From Verrucomicrobiota bacterium (lineage in GTDB: Bacteria > Verrucomicrobiota > Verrucomicrobiia > Verrucomicrobiales > Akkermansiaceae), in assembly GCA_026397725.1 (NCBI GenBank), contig JAPLUI010000474.1, forward strand, positions 1 to 50,799: a stretch of DNA of 50,799 nt, given 5' to 3'. The notes under the pieces were generated by a model. It was not told the origin of the DNA. It did no database searches and was given only the letters and a program-made list of their open reading frames with translations. Each line of letters begins with the position of its first letter. The first letter of the stretch is position 1. Below, piece by piece: positions 18,070-26,284 of this stretch. Both the position numbers and the translations under genes were made by a program.

Positions 18070-19412
18070 AAAACACGATCAGTAGAAGACGGTTTGTCAC
18101 CACCACCGCCGCCACCGGCTTGTTCAGCATGGTCCCCCGCCACTTGCCGGGTGCCCCCGGCCAAACTCCGCCCGGCGGGAAACTCAACATCGCGGTCATC
18201 GGCCTCGGGGTGATGGGCAGCTCCAACGTCAAGGCCTGCGCCAATGAAAACATCGTCGCCTTGTGTGACGTGGACCACCACAACGCGGCAGATTCCGTCA
18301 AGGCCTTTCCCAAGGCGGCGGTTTACAAGGACCACCGCGTGATGTTAGAGAAGCAGCAGGACATCGACGCGGTGCTCATCGCGACGCCGGACCACACCCA
18401 CGCGGTGATCGCCATGGCGGCGCTGCGGGCCGGCAAGCACGTTTTCTGCCAGAAGCCGCTGACCCATGATATCTACGAGTCGCGCATGCTGGCCAAGGCG
18501 GCGAAGGATGCCGGGGTGGTCACCCAGATGGGAATTCAGGGACATTCCCAGGAGGGCCTGCGCCTGATTTGCGAATGGATCTGGGCCGGCGCGATCGGCA
18601 CGGTGCGCGAAGTCGATGCCTGGTGCGCGCTTTCCTATTCGCCGCACGGTCACGCGTGGTGGAGTTCGCCGCTGGGCGACCGGCCCAAGGATGGCCTGGC
18701 GGTGCCGACGGATCTCGACTGGGACCTGTGGCTCGGGCCGGCCCCCGAGCGACCCTATCACCGTTGCTATCACCCGTCGGTGTGGCGGTGCTGGTGGGAT
18801 TTCGGTTGCGGCATGATGGGCGACCGCGGCGCCCACACCCTGGATTCCGTCTGCTCGGCCCTGAAACTGGGCGCTCCCACCTCGATCGAGGGTTCGGGCA
18901 TCGTCGGCGGCAATGCCGAGGTCCATCCCGACAAGGCGGTGGTGGTCTATCAGTTCCCGGAACGCGAAGGGTTGCCGCCGCTCAAGCTGACCTGGTATGA
19001 GGGGCAGGAGCCGCCGCGCCCCAAAGAGCTGGAAGACGGGCGCGGCCTTCCGGATGGCGGCGGTGTGTTGTTCAAGGGCGACAAGGGCACGATCGTGTGC
19101 GGCGTTTATGGTGACAGCCCGCGCCTGATTCCCGAGACCGCGATGAAAGCCTTCCAGCGCCCGGAAAAGACCCTGCCCAGAATCAAGGGCAGCCACGAAC
19201 AAAACTGGATCGATGCGATCAAGGCCGGCACCAAGGCCAGCGCGGATTTCAGCTACTCCGGCCCTTTGACCGAACTCGCCTTGTTAGGAAATCTCGCCAA
19301 GCGGTTTCCCAACCAGAAGCTGCTTTGGAACAACGAACTCATGAAGGTGACCAACCTTGATGCAGCCAATGAGTGGGTGCGCAGACCTTATCGCAAGGGC
19401 TGGTCGCTTTGA
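18066..19412 (+). CDS. Gfo/Idh/MocA-family oxidoreductase with Tat leader
   Basis: The product is 448 residues. The N-terminus carries a Tat signal (ISRRRFVTTTAATG). The NAD(P)-binding Rossmann motif is LNIAVIGLGVMG at about residues 38-50, followed by the ALCDVD strand end. The usual EKP motif appears as QKP in VFCQKPLTHD (about 137), as in many Tat-exported members of planctomycete and verrucomicrobial lineages. The C-terminal alpha/beta domain includes GCGMMGDRGAHTLD and a His at the catalytic position. It would oxidise or reduce a sugar or sugar acid, perhaps freed by the neighbouring glycosidases. The start overlaps the corrected stop of the previous gene (ATGA), and a sugar-isomerase remnant follows. 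Confidence 0.88.
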   Translation: MKNTISRRRFVTTTAATGLFSMVPRHLPGAPGQTPPGGKLNIAVIGLGVMGSSNVKACANENIVALCDVDHHNAADSVKAFPKAAVYKDHRVMLEKQQDIDAVLIATPDHTHAVIAMAALRAGKHVFCQKPLTHDIYESRMLAKAAKDAGVVTQMGIQGHSQEGLRLICEWIWAGAIGTVREVDAWCALSYSPHGHAWWSSPLGDRPKDGLAVPTDLDWDLWLGPAPERPYHRCYHPSVWRCWWDFGCGMMGDRGAHTLDSVCSALKLGAPTSIEGSGIVGGNAEVHPDKAVVVYQFPEREGLPPLKLTWYEGQEPPRPKELEDGRGLPDGGGVLFKGDKGTIVCGVYGDSPRLIPETAMKAFQRPEKTLPRIKGSHEQNWIDAIKAGTKASADFSYSGPLTELALLGNLAKRFPNQKLLWNNELMKVTNLDAANEWVRRPYRKGWSL

Positions 19413-19511
19413 TGCCAATGCATGGGAATGAAACACGAATTGAACAACACGCTTGCACCGATTCCCGGGGCAAGCACACCCGAACCAACCAACAAAGTGC
19501 AAGCAAAACAT

Positions 19512-19940
19512 ATGAAAAGAATGATCCCAACCCTCGTGACCGTCCTGACCACAACCCTGCTGGCTGCTTCCGTCCGCGCAGAGCGCGATGATGCCGCTGC
19601 CGAGAAACTGGGTTTCAAGCTGGGTATGCAAAGCTACACTTACCGTGCGGATACCGGTCACTGGTTGAGGGCGAAAAAGTATCCGGCAGAGAATCTGAAG
19701 CTTCTCGAAGGCCGCATTGTTTCCTCGCACTTCAAGGATCTTGATGAAAAGAAATCTGATGTTGTCTATGGAACCGGCGTGGCAGACGTCAAAGCCATGA
19801 TGAAAGAACTCAAGCGGCAGGATTTCAAGGGGCTTCTGAGCATCGAGTATGAGCACGGCGATCTCGCCCACCTCGATGCCACGATTCCCCAATGCGTCGC
19901 CGCGTTTGACAAGATTGCCGCCGAAGTCGCCGGTAAATAG
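19512..19940 (+). pseudogene. Sugar phosphate isomerase/epimerase (AP-endonuclease-2 barrel) with central deletion
   Basis: The product is 142 residues from the ATG at 19512, with signal peptide MKRMIPTLVTVLTTTLLAAS. The N-terminal strand EKLGFKLGMQSYTYR is joined at about 19640-19653 directly to the late-barrel segment ADTGHWLR...LEGRIVSSHFKDL, then GTGVADVKAMMKELKRQ and FKGLLSIEYEHG. Full-length relatives are about 280-300 residues with a TIM barrel, so roughly half the barrel is missing while the frame is kept. Metal-binding and catalytic residues of the middle strands are lost; activity is very unlikely. Such proteins usually accompany Gfo/Idh/MocA oxidoreductases, as here. Confidence 0.8.
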
Positions 19941-19962
19941 GAATTCCACAAGGGATACAGAC

Positions 19963-19974
19963 GGTACACATATT
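19963..19974 (+). promoter_or_regulatory. Conserved leader block upstream of transglutaminase-like gene 1
   Basis: GGTACACATATT lies six bases before the ATG at 19981. The identical 12-mer lies five bases before the paralog's ATG (23664-23675). Neither gene has a purine-rich ribosome site, so the block may be the translation signal or simply part of the duplicated segment. Confidence 0.5.
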
Positions 19975-19980
19975 GCCGAT

Positions 19981-22113
19981 ATGACAACCACGATGAAAGC
20001 ACACCAAACGATGAAAACAACAAAAATGTTAGTTATGGGCTTCCTGCTGGCGGCGCTGCCGACGGGTGTCGCCACCGTGTCGGCGGCAGCGCCGGAAACA
20101 CCGCTCACCGCGGCGGGCCAGAAGCTCGAAGCGCGGTATGCCGAGCAACTCAAGGCCCTGCAGGCGGAGATCGCCAGGGAGGTGCCGGCCGTGGGTGAGG
20201 CGAAGAAAGCCGCCTACCTGGCGGCCCGCGAAGCGGTCAGCAAGGCGGAGATCGCGGTGAACGCGGCGCAGCAACCCCTGGCCAAGATTCCTGAAGCAAA
20301 AGAGGCTATTGGTATCTGGAAGAAATATTCGCTTCCGGATGCCACAAAAAAGATCGCCGAGGCCCGGGAGGAGCTAAAGACGGCGACCACGGACGATGCT
20401 CGTGCGGCGGCGCAAAAGACCTTGGCAGCGCAGGAGGAACGCCTGGCATCGGTAACTGCCAGGCTCAAGGCGGCCGAGGAGGAGATTGCCAAGTCAGAAA
20501 GCGTCCAAGGAAAAGACGTTCAAGCAAAATTTGTCCAGGCGAGTCAGGCCGCCCAGGCCGCCTTGGCCCAGGCGCAATCCAATGGGCTTGCGGCGGCCAA
20601 CGTTCTCCTGACTGCGGCGGGTTCCTTCCTGACCAGCGACCGACTGGATGCCAGCTTGGTCAAATTCGTCGTCCTGTTCGAGGCCACGCCGCGTGGTCTG
20701 GCGGAATTCGCCCAACAGGGGGCGGAGCAGGCGGCGCTGGTCGACGAGTTGCTGGCGGATGGCGATCTGATGAAGCGGATGGTAATGGCCGACGGTGCCG
20801 CCGGCGGCAAGTACGGCCGGGCGATGGAGATTCACACGGCGATCCGGAAGGCCAGCCCGAAGGCCAAGGAGGGCGTGTTGCAGCAACTGACGCTGGCGGT
20901 TGCCTTGGAACACGCGGTGCCGGTCAAACAAGACAATCCAGCCGAAAAATCTGCTGCCCCGGCCACTGTCGATCCGGTCAAACGCTACCTGGCTTACGAG
21001 CAAGCATACGGGGACGGTGAGTTGGATGCGGCCTTCAAGGATTTGACGGTCTGGGATCTTCGGTTCGTGGTTAATGGCGATGAGCCGGATGAAACTGCGG
21101 CATGGGGCCGTGAAATGCTCCGGAACTACCGGCCCGACATCATCTTTGATCCTGACGATGCCTGGCGCTACGTCAATGCGGTGAGGACGGATGTCAAGTA
21201 CGGGTCGCAGGACTGCAAGTTCGACCGGCCTTCCCTGCAGAATTACCAGAACATCATCATGAACGGCGGCGTCTGCGGGCGGCGTGCTTTCTTTGGGCGT
21301 TTCATTCTGCGTGCCTTCGGCATCCCGACCACGGCTCGGCCGCAGTCCGGGCACGGCGCGTTGATCCACTGGACTCCTGCCGGTTGGGTGCCTTGCCTTG
21401 GCGGCGGCTGGGGCAGCGGTTGGACCGGGACCCGTTACAACGGCGACCTGGATTTTCTGGCGACTAGCCAAGCGCGCGCCGCCGGCGAAGCCTACCTGCT
21501 GCAGGTCAAACGTGCCCAGTGGATTGGCGACGTCGTCGGCGAGAAGCGGGTCTTCGGATTCTCCTGCGGCGAGCCGGGCCTGTGGTACGGCGCATCCCTT
21601 TACCGGCAAATGGCGATTATTGAAGCCGCCAAGGCCAAGACCCTTGCGGCGGTCGGCACCCATCTTGGCGAGGCGAATGAATCGGCTGAAACCAAGGCGG
21701 CGGCGGTGGTGAAGGCGCCGGTGACTGACGCTGACAAGAAGGTGGTGGTCGGTTCGAACGGCGTGATCACCATCCCGGCTGCGGCCTGCAGCGGTGTGCA
21801 GCCCGTGAAGAGTTTCCTTGGTGGACTGCAGGCGTTCTGCGGTGGCGAGTTCAACTGCGAGGTGGATGTTCCGAACCCCGGCAAATACCGGCTGACGGCC
21901 CGCGTGGTGACGGTGCGTGACGGAGGGAAGATTCAACTGACGGCGCATGGGGCCAAGGACGCTGTTGACATTGTCATTCCGTACACCTGCGGCCAATGGG
22001 AACAGACCCAGCCCGTGGAGGTCACGCTGGCTCAGGGCAAAAACGTGCTGGGCTTTTCGCAACCGGAACGGGGCATCACACTCAAGGCCATCACCCTGAC
22101 GCCGGTGAGATAA
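19981..22113 (+). CDS. Secreted transglutaminase-like protein with coiled coil and C-terminal beta-domain (paralog 1)
   Basis: The product is 710 residues from the ATG at 19981; the sequence around this start matches the paralog at 23681. Leader: MLVMGFLLAALPTG. A long Ala/Glu/Lys-rich coiled coil spans about 40-215. A helical domain (TPRGLAEFAQQGAEQAALVDE...) is followed by a transglutaminase-core segment: Cys432 in GGVCGRRAFFGRFILRAFGIP and His463 in HGALIHWTP fit a Cys-His(-Asp) triad. A beta-sandwich (about 590-710, ITIPAAAC...CGQWEQTQPVEVTLAQGKNVL) resembles a carbohydrate-binding module. It may cleave or cross-link peptide or amide bonds outside the cytoplasm, but the real reaction is unknown. 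A SASA esterase follows, and the pair is repeated downstream. No clear Shine-Dalgarno site. Confidence 0.7.
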   Translation: MTTTMKAHQTMKTTKMLVMGFLLAALPTGVATVSAAAPETPLTAAGQKLEARYAEQLKALQAEIAREVPAVGEAKKAAYLAAREAVSKAEIAVNAAQQPLAKIPEAKEAIGIWKKYSLPDATKKIAEAREELKTATTDDARAAAQKTLAAQEERLASVTARLKAAEEEIAKSESVQGKDVQAKFVQASQAAQAALAQAQSNGLAAANVLLTAAGSFLTSDRLDASLVKFVVLFEATPRGLAEFAQQGAEQAALVDELLADGDLMKRMVMADGAAGGKYGRAMEIHTAIRKASPKAKEGVLQQLTLAVALEHAVPVKQDNPAEKSAAPATVDPVKRYLAYEQAYGDGELDAAFKDLTVWDLRFVVNGDEPDETAAWGREMLRNYRPDIIFDPDDAWRYVNAVRTDVKYGSQDCKFDRPSLQNYQNIIMNGGVCGRRAFFGRFILRAFGIPTTARPQSGHGALIHWTPAGWVPCLGGGWGSGWTGTRYNGDLDFLATSQARAAGEAYLLQVKRAQWIGDVVGEKRVFGFSCGEPGLWYGASLYRQMAIIEAAKAKTLAAVGTHLGEANESAETKAAAVVKAPVTDADKKVVVGSNGVITIPAAACSGVQPVKSFLGGLQAFCGGEFNCEVDVPNPGKYRLTARVVTVRDGGKIQLTAHGAKDAVDIVIPYTCGQWEQTQPVEVTLAQGKNVLGFSQPERGITLKAITLTPVR

Positions 22114-22147
22114 CCAAGGGAATTTTCGTTAGATCAAACAACCCATA

Positions 22148-22171
22148 AACCAACCAACCAACCAACCAACC
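22148..22171 (+). repeat. (AACC)6 tetranucleotide repeat just ahead of a start codon
   Basis: Six perfect copies of AACC end 12 bases before the ATG at 22184, where a Shine-Dalgarno site would be expected and is absent. Slippage here would change leader length without changing the protein, so expression-level phase variation is possible; this is inference. Confidence 0.85.
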
Positions 22172-22183
22172 AAAACAGACAAT

Positions 22184-23635
22184 ATGAAGCAACGAATCAG
22201 CAGCATGATCATGATCGCCGCAGTGGCGCTGGCCGCCAGCGGCCGGGCGGCCGACGATGGCAGCAAACCGGCGGACCTGTCGAAACCGGTCAAGGTGTTC
22301 ATCCTGCTGGGGCAGTCCAACATGGTCGGAATGGGCAAGCTCTCCGGCGGCAGCATGCGCTGGGGCAAGGAGTTCATCGCGCCCGTGGTTTCGGTCTATC
22401 CGGGTGCCTATGATCCCAAAGCCGATTACGACTCGCTGAAACCGGAGAAGACCGTCGCGCTCCAGAGTTTTGGCGGCACCGAGCCCACCCCCTATCCAGG
22501 CGGCGGCACCCAGGTCGTGCGCGGCTTTCTCCAGCCCGCGGAAACCGGGCTCTATGAGTTCAATCCCGGTTACGGGGATTCCGAACATAACATCATGGTG
22601 GTGAATGGCGTGGAAGTGCACCGCATGGTGCCTGGCGGCAAAGCCGTGAAGAAATCCGTCAAACTGACAGCCGGCGAAAAAGTCCCGTTCAAAATAACCT
22701 ATCTGATAGAGCATGCCGATGGGTTGGGGTGGATGACCCGCGTGGATGTGCCGGGCACACTCAACACCCTCGTTCGCCAGCAAGGCAAGTTCCCTTATCT
22801 GCTCGACGGGGCAGGCAACTGGGCCGTACGGCAGGATGTCCGTTTTGTGCGCTACATGTCCGGCCAGGGCCCGCTCAACAACGAATGGATGGGCATCAAG
22901 GGCGGTACCATCGGTCCGGAGTTCGGCATCGGGCAGGTGGTGGGCAACGCGATTGACGCGCCGGTGATGCTCCTCAAGTGCTGCATCGGCAACCGGAGCC
23001 TGGGCTGGGACTACCTGCCGCCCGGCAGCGAGCGGTTTGTGGAGAACGGAAAGGTCTATGCCGGCTACAAGGATAGGCCGGATTCCTGGCCGGTGGACCC
23101 TGCCAAAGGCAAGGCGACGGAGCCGCCGCCGTGGCTGGACAAAAACGGCAAACCCATCGAATGGTGGGCCGGCCTGCAGTATGACGCCGACACCGGAGAT
23201 GCGAAGAAGGTGCTGGCGGACCTCGCCACCCACTACCCCGACGCGAAGAATTACGAAGTCGCCGGCTTCTTCTTCTGGCAGGGCGAAAAGGACGGCGGCA
23301 ACGTGGTGCATGCCGCGCGTTACGAGACGAATCTCGTCAACTTCATCAAGGCGCTGCGCAAGGACTTGAATTGCCCGGACGCGAAGTTCGTTCTAGGCAC
23401 CATGGGCGAAGCCGTGAAGGGCAGCGGCGACAAGGTGATGGAAGGACAGTTCGCGGTGGACGGTACCAGCGGCAAGCACCCTGAATTCAAGGGCAACGTG
23501 GCCACGGTCTATACCCACCCGATGGCCCAGGGCGGCGGCGGCAACGGCCATTACGGCGGCAACGCGGAGGTCTATATGGACGTCGGCGAAGCCATGGGCA
23601 AGGCGATGCTCGAACTACTGAAGAACCAGAAGTGA
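22184..23635 (+). CDS. SASA-domain carbohydrate acetylesterase (module copy 1)
   Basis: The product is 483 residues with leader MKQRISSMIMIAAVALAASG. SGNH-fold SASA enzyme: nucleophile Ser45 in FILLGQSNMVGMG, oxyanion/Gln block FFFWQGEKDGG, and a C-terminal HYGGNAEVY carrying the likely catalytic His. A beta-rich insert (about 105-225, VVRGFLQPAETGLYEFNPG...) splits the fold and looks like a PA14-type carbohydrate-binding domain; the paralog at 26285 has the same insert. It would remove acetyl esters from polysaccharide side chains in the periplasm or outside. The gene follows transglutaminase-like gene 1 by 70 bases that include the AACC repeat. Confidence 0.82.
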   Translation: MKQRISSMIMIAAVALAASGRAADDGSKPADLSKPVKVFILLGQSNMVGMGKLSGGSMRWGKEFIAPVVSVYPGAYDPKADYDSLKPEKTVALQSFGGTEPTPYPGGGTQVVRGFLQPAETGLYEFNPGYGDSEHNIMVVNGVEVHRMVPGGKAVKKSVKLTAGEKVPFKITYLIEHADGLGWMTRVDVPGTLNTLVRQQGKFPYLLDGAGNWAVRQDVRFVRYMSGQGPLNNEWMGIKGGTIGPEFGIGQVVGNAIDAPVMLLKCCIGNRSLGWDYLPPGSERFVENGKVYAGYKDRPDSWPVDPAKGKATEPPPWLDKNGKPIEWWAGLQYDADTGDAKKVLADLATHYPDAKNYEVAGFFFWQGEKDGGNVVHAARYETNLVNFIKALRKDLNCPDAKFVLGTMGEAVKGSGDKVMEGQFAVDGTSGKHPEFKGNVATVYTHPMAQGGGGNGHYGGNAEVYMDVGEAMGKAMLELLKNQK

Positions 23636-23663
23636 ACCCGGCGGCCGGAATGCCGCGGAAGAT

Positions 23664-23675
23664 GGTACACATATT
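23664..23675 (+). promoter_or_regulatory. Conserved leader block upstream of transglutaminase-like gene 2
   Basis: GGTACACATATT, identical to 19963-19974, five bases before the ATG at 23681. It marks the left edge of similarity between the two transglutaminase-like genes. Confidence 0.5.
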
Positions 23676-23680
23676 ACCGA

Positions 23681-26257
23681 ATGACAACCAAGATGAAAGC
23701 ACACCAAACGATGAAAACAACCAAAATGTTAGTTATTGGCTTCCTGCTGGCGGCGCTGCCGGCTGGCGTCACCACCGTGTCGGCGGCAGCGCCGGAAACA
23801 CCGCTCACCGCGGCGGGGCAGAAACTCGAAGCGCGGTATGCCGACCAACTCAAGCCCCTGCAGGCGGAGATCGAAAAGGCGCTGCCGAAGATCGACGAGC
23901 AGAAGAAGGCGGCCTTCCTGGAGGCCGCCAAGGACGGGAAATCGGCCGCAGCGCAGGAGAAGGTAACCAAGGCCGTCGCCGAGCTGAACCTGTATCCTGT
24001 TCTAACGGACGCCAAGCTGGATGCGAAACTGGTTCCATTCGTCGTTTTGCAGAACGCGACACCCAGGGGGCTGGCCGAGTTCGCCCAGCAGGGGGCGGAG
24101 CAGACGGCGCTGGTTGACAAGTTGCTGGCGGATCCCGAGCTGATGAAGCAGATGCTCGTGGCCGACGGCGCCAAGGAGAACAAATATGGCCGGGCGATGG
24201 AGATCTACACTGCCATTCAGAAAGTCAGCGCGAAAGCCAAGGAAGGCGTCTTGCAGCGGCTGGCGCTGGCCATTGCACTGGAGCACGCGGTGCCGGTCAA
24301 GCAGGACAATCCTGTCGCAAAGGCCGGTATCCCGGCCACCGTCGATCCGGTCAAGCGCTACCTGGCCCGCGAAAAAACCTACTTGGACGGCGAGTTGGAT
24401 TCGGCCTTCAAGGATTTGACGGCATGGGATCTCCGGTTCGTGGTGGATGGCGACGAGCCGGACGAAGTCTCCGCCTGGGGTCGTCAGATGCTGCGCAACT
24501 ACCGGCCGGACCTCGTCACCAATCCCGACTACGGTTGGCGTTACGTGCAGGCGGTCTCGACTGACGTCAAGTACGGTTCGGGTGACGTGAAGTTCGACCG
24601 GCCCGAGTTGCAGAACTACCAGAACATCATCATGAACGGCGGCGTGTGCGGGCGGCGCGCGTTCTTCGGGCGTTTCATCCTGCGGGCTTTCGGAATTCCG
24701 ACCACGGCACGGCCGCAAAGCGGTCACGGCGCGCTGGTGCACTGGACGCCCAAGGGCTGGGTGCCCTGCCTTGGCGGCGGCTGGGGCAGCGGATGGACAG
24801 GAACGCGCTACAAGAACGACCTCGATTTCCTGGCGACGACACAGGCCCGGGAAAGCAAGGACGCTTTCCTGCAGGTGAAGCGGGCCCAGTGGTTTGGCGA
24901 TGTTGCGGGTGAGGTTCCGGTTTATGAACTTCATGAGGGCGTTCCCGGTTTCTGGTATGGCGTGTCGCTCTACACGCAGCGCGACATCATCGAGAAGGCC
25001 AAGGCCAAGGTGTTGGCAGCGGTCGGGACGAACCTCGGCGAGTCGAATGAGACCGGTGAGAAGCCAGCCACCGAAACGGTTGGCATGACCGACGACGACA
25101 AGAAGGTTGCTGTAGGCCAGGACGGTGTGATCACGATACCGGCCGCCGCATACAGCAAGCCGTCCGGCAACACGGCGGAGGTTAGAACCATAAAGAGCTT
25201 CGCGGGCGGCCAGCAGATCTTGCTTCCGAGGTTCGCCCGTGAGGGCCTGACCATCCTGCGGGGCGGTGGGTGGAGGGGTGATGCCAGCGGCTGCAAGTCC
25301 GGGGCACGCCTCCTCAGCGGCGGTTACGGCGCTTACAACAACTGGGGATTCCGGGCGGCCATAACCCCTTCCGCGAAAGACCCACAGCAGAACCTGACGT
25401 TCGATCTTGGGGGCGGCGTGGCCATGGATTTCGTCTTCATCAAGCCCGGCACCTTCGTGATGGGAGGCGAAAGCACGACGGATGGAAGGTTCGAGTGCGT
25501 CGAGGTGCCGAAGCACGAGGTCACCATCACCAAAGGTTTTTATCTGGGGAAGTACGAGGTGACGCAGGCGCAGTATCAGCTCATCATGGGCGAGAATCCA
25601 AGCGGGGCGACCAAAGATCCGAACTGCCCGGCCGACACAGTCGGCGAGGCGGATGCGGTGAGCTTCTGCGCGAAGCTTGCCGGGAAAAGCCTGCGGAGTG
25701 TGCGGCTTCCCACCGAGGCTGAGTGGGAATACGCCTGCCGCGCCGGCAGCAAGACGGCGTGGTTCTTCGGCGACGATCCCGCGCAACTCGGCGACTATGC
25801 CTGGTTCCAGGACAACGATGGCGGCAAGTCGCATCCGGTGGGCCAGAAGAAGCCCAATCCCTGGGGGCTCTATGATATCCACGGCAACGTCTGCGAGCGC
25901 GTGGCGGACACCTATGTCCGGGACTATTATGCCAAGAGCCCGAAGGAGGATCCGGTCGGGCCGGCACGGACGGGGTATTCGAGTTTCGACTATACGATCA
26001 ACGTCCCACGACCGGGAACGTATGCTCTAACGGCGCTGGTGGTTACGAACAACTACCATCAGAAGATCAACGTCTCTGCGAACGGCGATGGGGCGGAGGT
26101 CAGCATGGTTCTGCCCTTCACGTGCGGGCAGTGGAAGGACAGCGAACCGGTGACGCTCACCCTCAAGCAGGGCGAGAACACCCTGCAATTCTCGCGCACC
26201 GATCCGCCGCAGGCCGGGATCGCCGTCAAGTCTTTCACCTTGAAGCCGGTGAGGTAG
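23681..26257 (+). CDS. Secreted transglutaminase-like protein with an inserted, circularly permuted FGE-like domain (paralog 2)
   Basis: The product is 858 residues. The leader and first 60 residues are almost identical to paralog 1, but the coiled coil is much shorter. Transglutaminase-like core: Cys323 in GGVCGRRAFFGRFILRAFGIP, followed by GHGALVHWTPKGW. The C-terminal beta-domain starts like that of paralog 1 (TIPAAAYSKPSG...IKSFAGG) but is interrupted at about base 25217. First comes the usual END of a formylglycine-generating-enzyme-like domain (LTILRGGGWRGDASGCKSG...NNWGFRAAI), then its usual BEGINNING and middle (MDFVFIKPGTFVMGGE...LPTEAEWEYACRAGS...GNVCERVADTY). At about 25983 the beta-domain resumes (TINVPRPGTYALTALVV). 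This is an in-frame permuted insertion. True sulfatase-activating function is unlikely. A SASA esterase follows. Confidence 0.75.
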   Translation: MTTKMKAHQTMKTTKMLVIGFLLAALPAGVTTVSAAAPETPLTAAGQKLEARYADQLKPLQAEIEKALPKIDEQKKAAFLEAAKDGKSAAAQEKVTKAVAELNLYPVLTDAKLDAKLVPFVVLQNATPRGLAEFAQQGAEQTALVDKLLADPELMKQMLVADGAKENKYGRAMEIYTAIQKVSAKAKEGVLQRLALAIALEHAVPVKQDNPVAKAGIPATVDPVKRYLAREKTYLDGELDSAFKDLTAWDLRFVVDGDEPDEVSAWGRQMLRNYRPDLVTNPDYGWRYVQAVSTDVKYGSGDVKFDRPELQNYQNIIMNGGVCGRRAFFGRFILRAFGIPTTARPQSGHGALVHWTPKGWVPCLGGGWGSGWTGTRYKNDLDFLATTQARESKDAFLQVKRAQWFGDVAGEVPVYELHEGVPGFWYGVSLYTQRDIIEKAKAKVLAAVGTNLGESNETGEKPATETVGMTDDDKKVAVGQDGVITIPAAAYSKPSGNTAEVRTIKSFAGGQQILLPRFAREGLTILRGGGWRGDASGCKSGARLLSGGYGAYNNWGFRAAITPSAKDPQQNLTFDLGGGVAMDFVFIKPGTFVMGGESTTDGRFECVEVPKHEVTITKGFYLGKYEVTQAQYQLIMGENPSGATKDPNCPADTVGEADAVSFCAKLAGKSLRSVRLPTEAEWEYACRAGSKTAWFFGDDPAQLGDYAWFQDNDGGKSHPVGQKKPNPWGLYDIHGNVCERVADTYVRDYYAKSPKEDPVGPARTGYSSFDYTINVPRPGTYALTALVVTNNYHQKINVSANGDGAEVSMVLPFTCGQWKDSEPVTLTLKQGENTLQFSRTDPPQAGIAVKSFTLKPVR

Positions 26258-26284
26258 AACAAAGTTAAAGGAAAGAGATAGCAC

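Noticed and set aside
20494..22062. Long - strand open frame of about 520 codons
   Set aside because: Exactly antisense to the transglutaminase-like gene; no family motif, His/Arg-rich composition typical of a GC-rich shadow.
24002..25882. Long - strand open frame of about 626 codons
   Set aside because: Antisense to the second transglutaminase-like gene; shadow of codon bias, no motif.
25430..25960. FGE-like domain as evidence for a sulfatase-activating enzyme
   Set aside because: The domain is permuted and embedded in another protein, and no sulfatase gene is present in the window.
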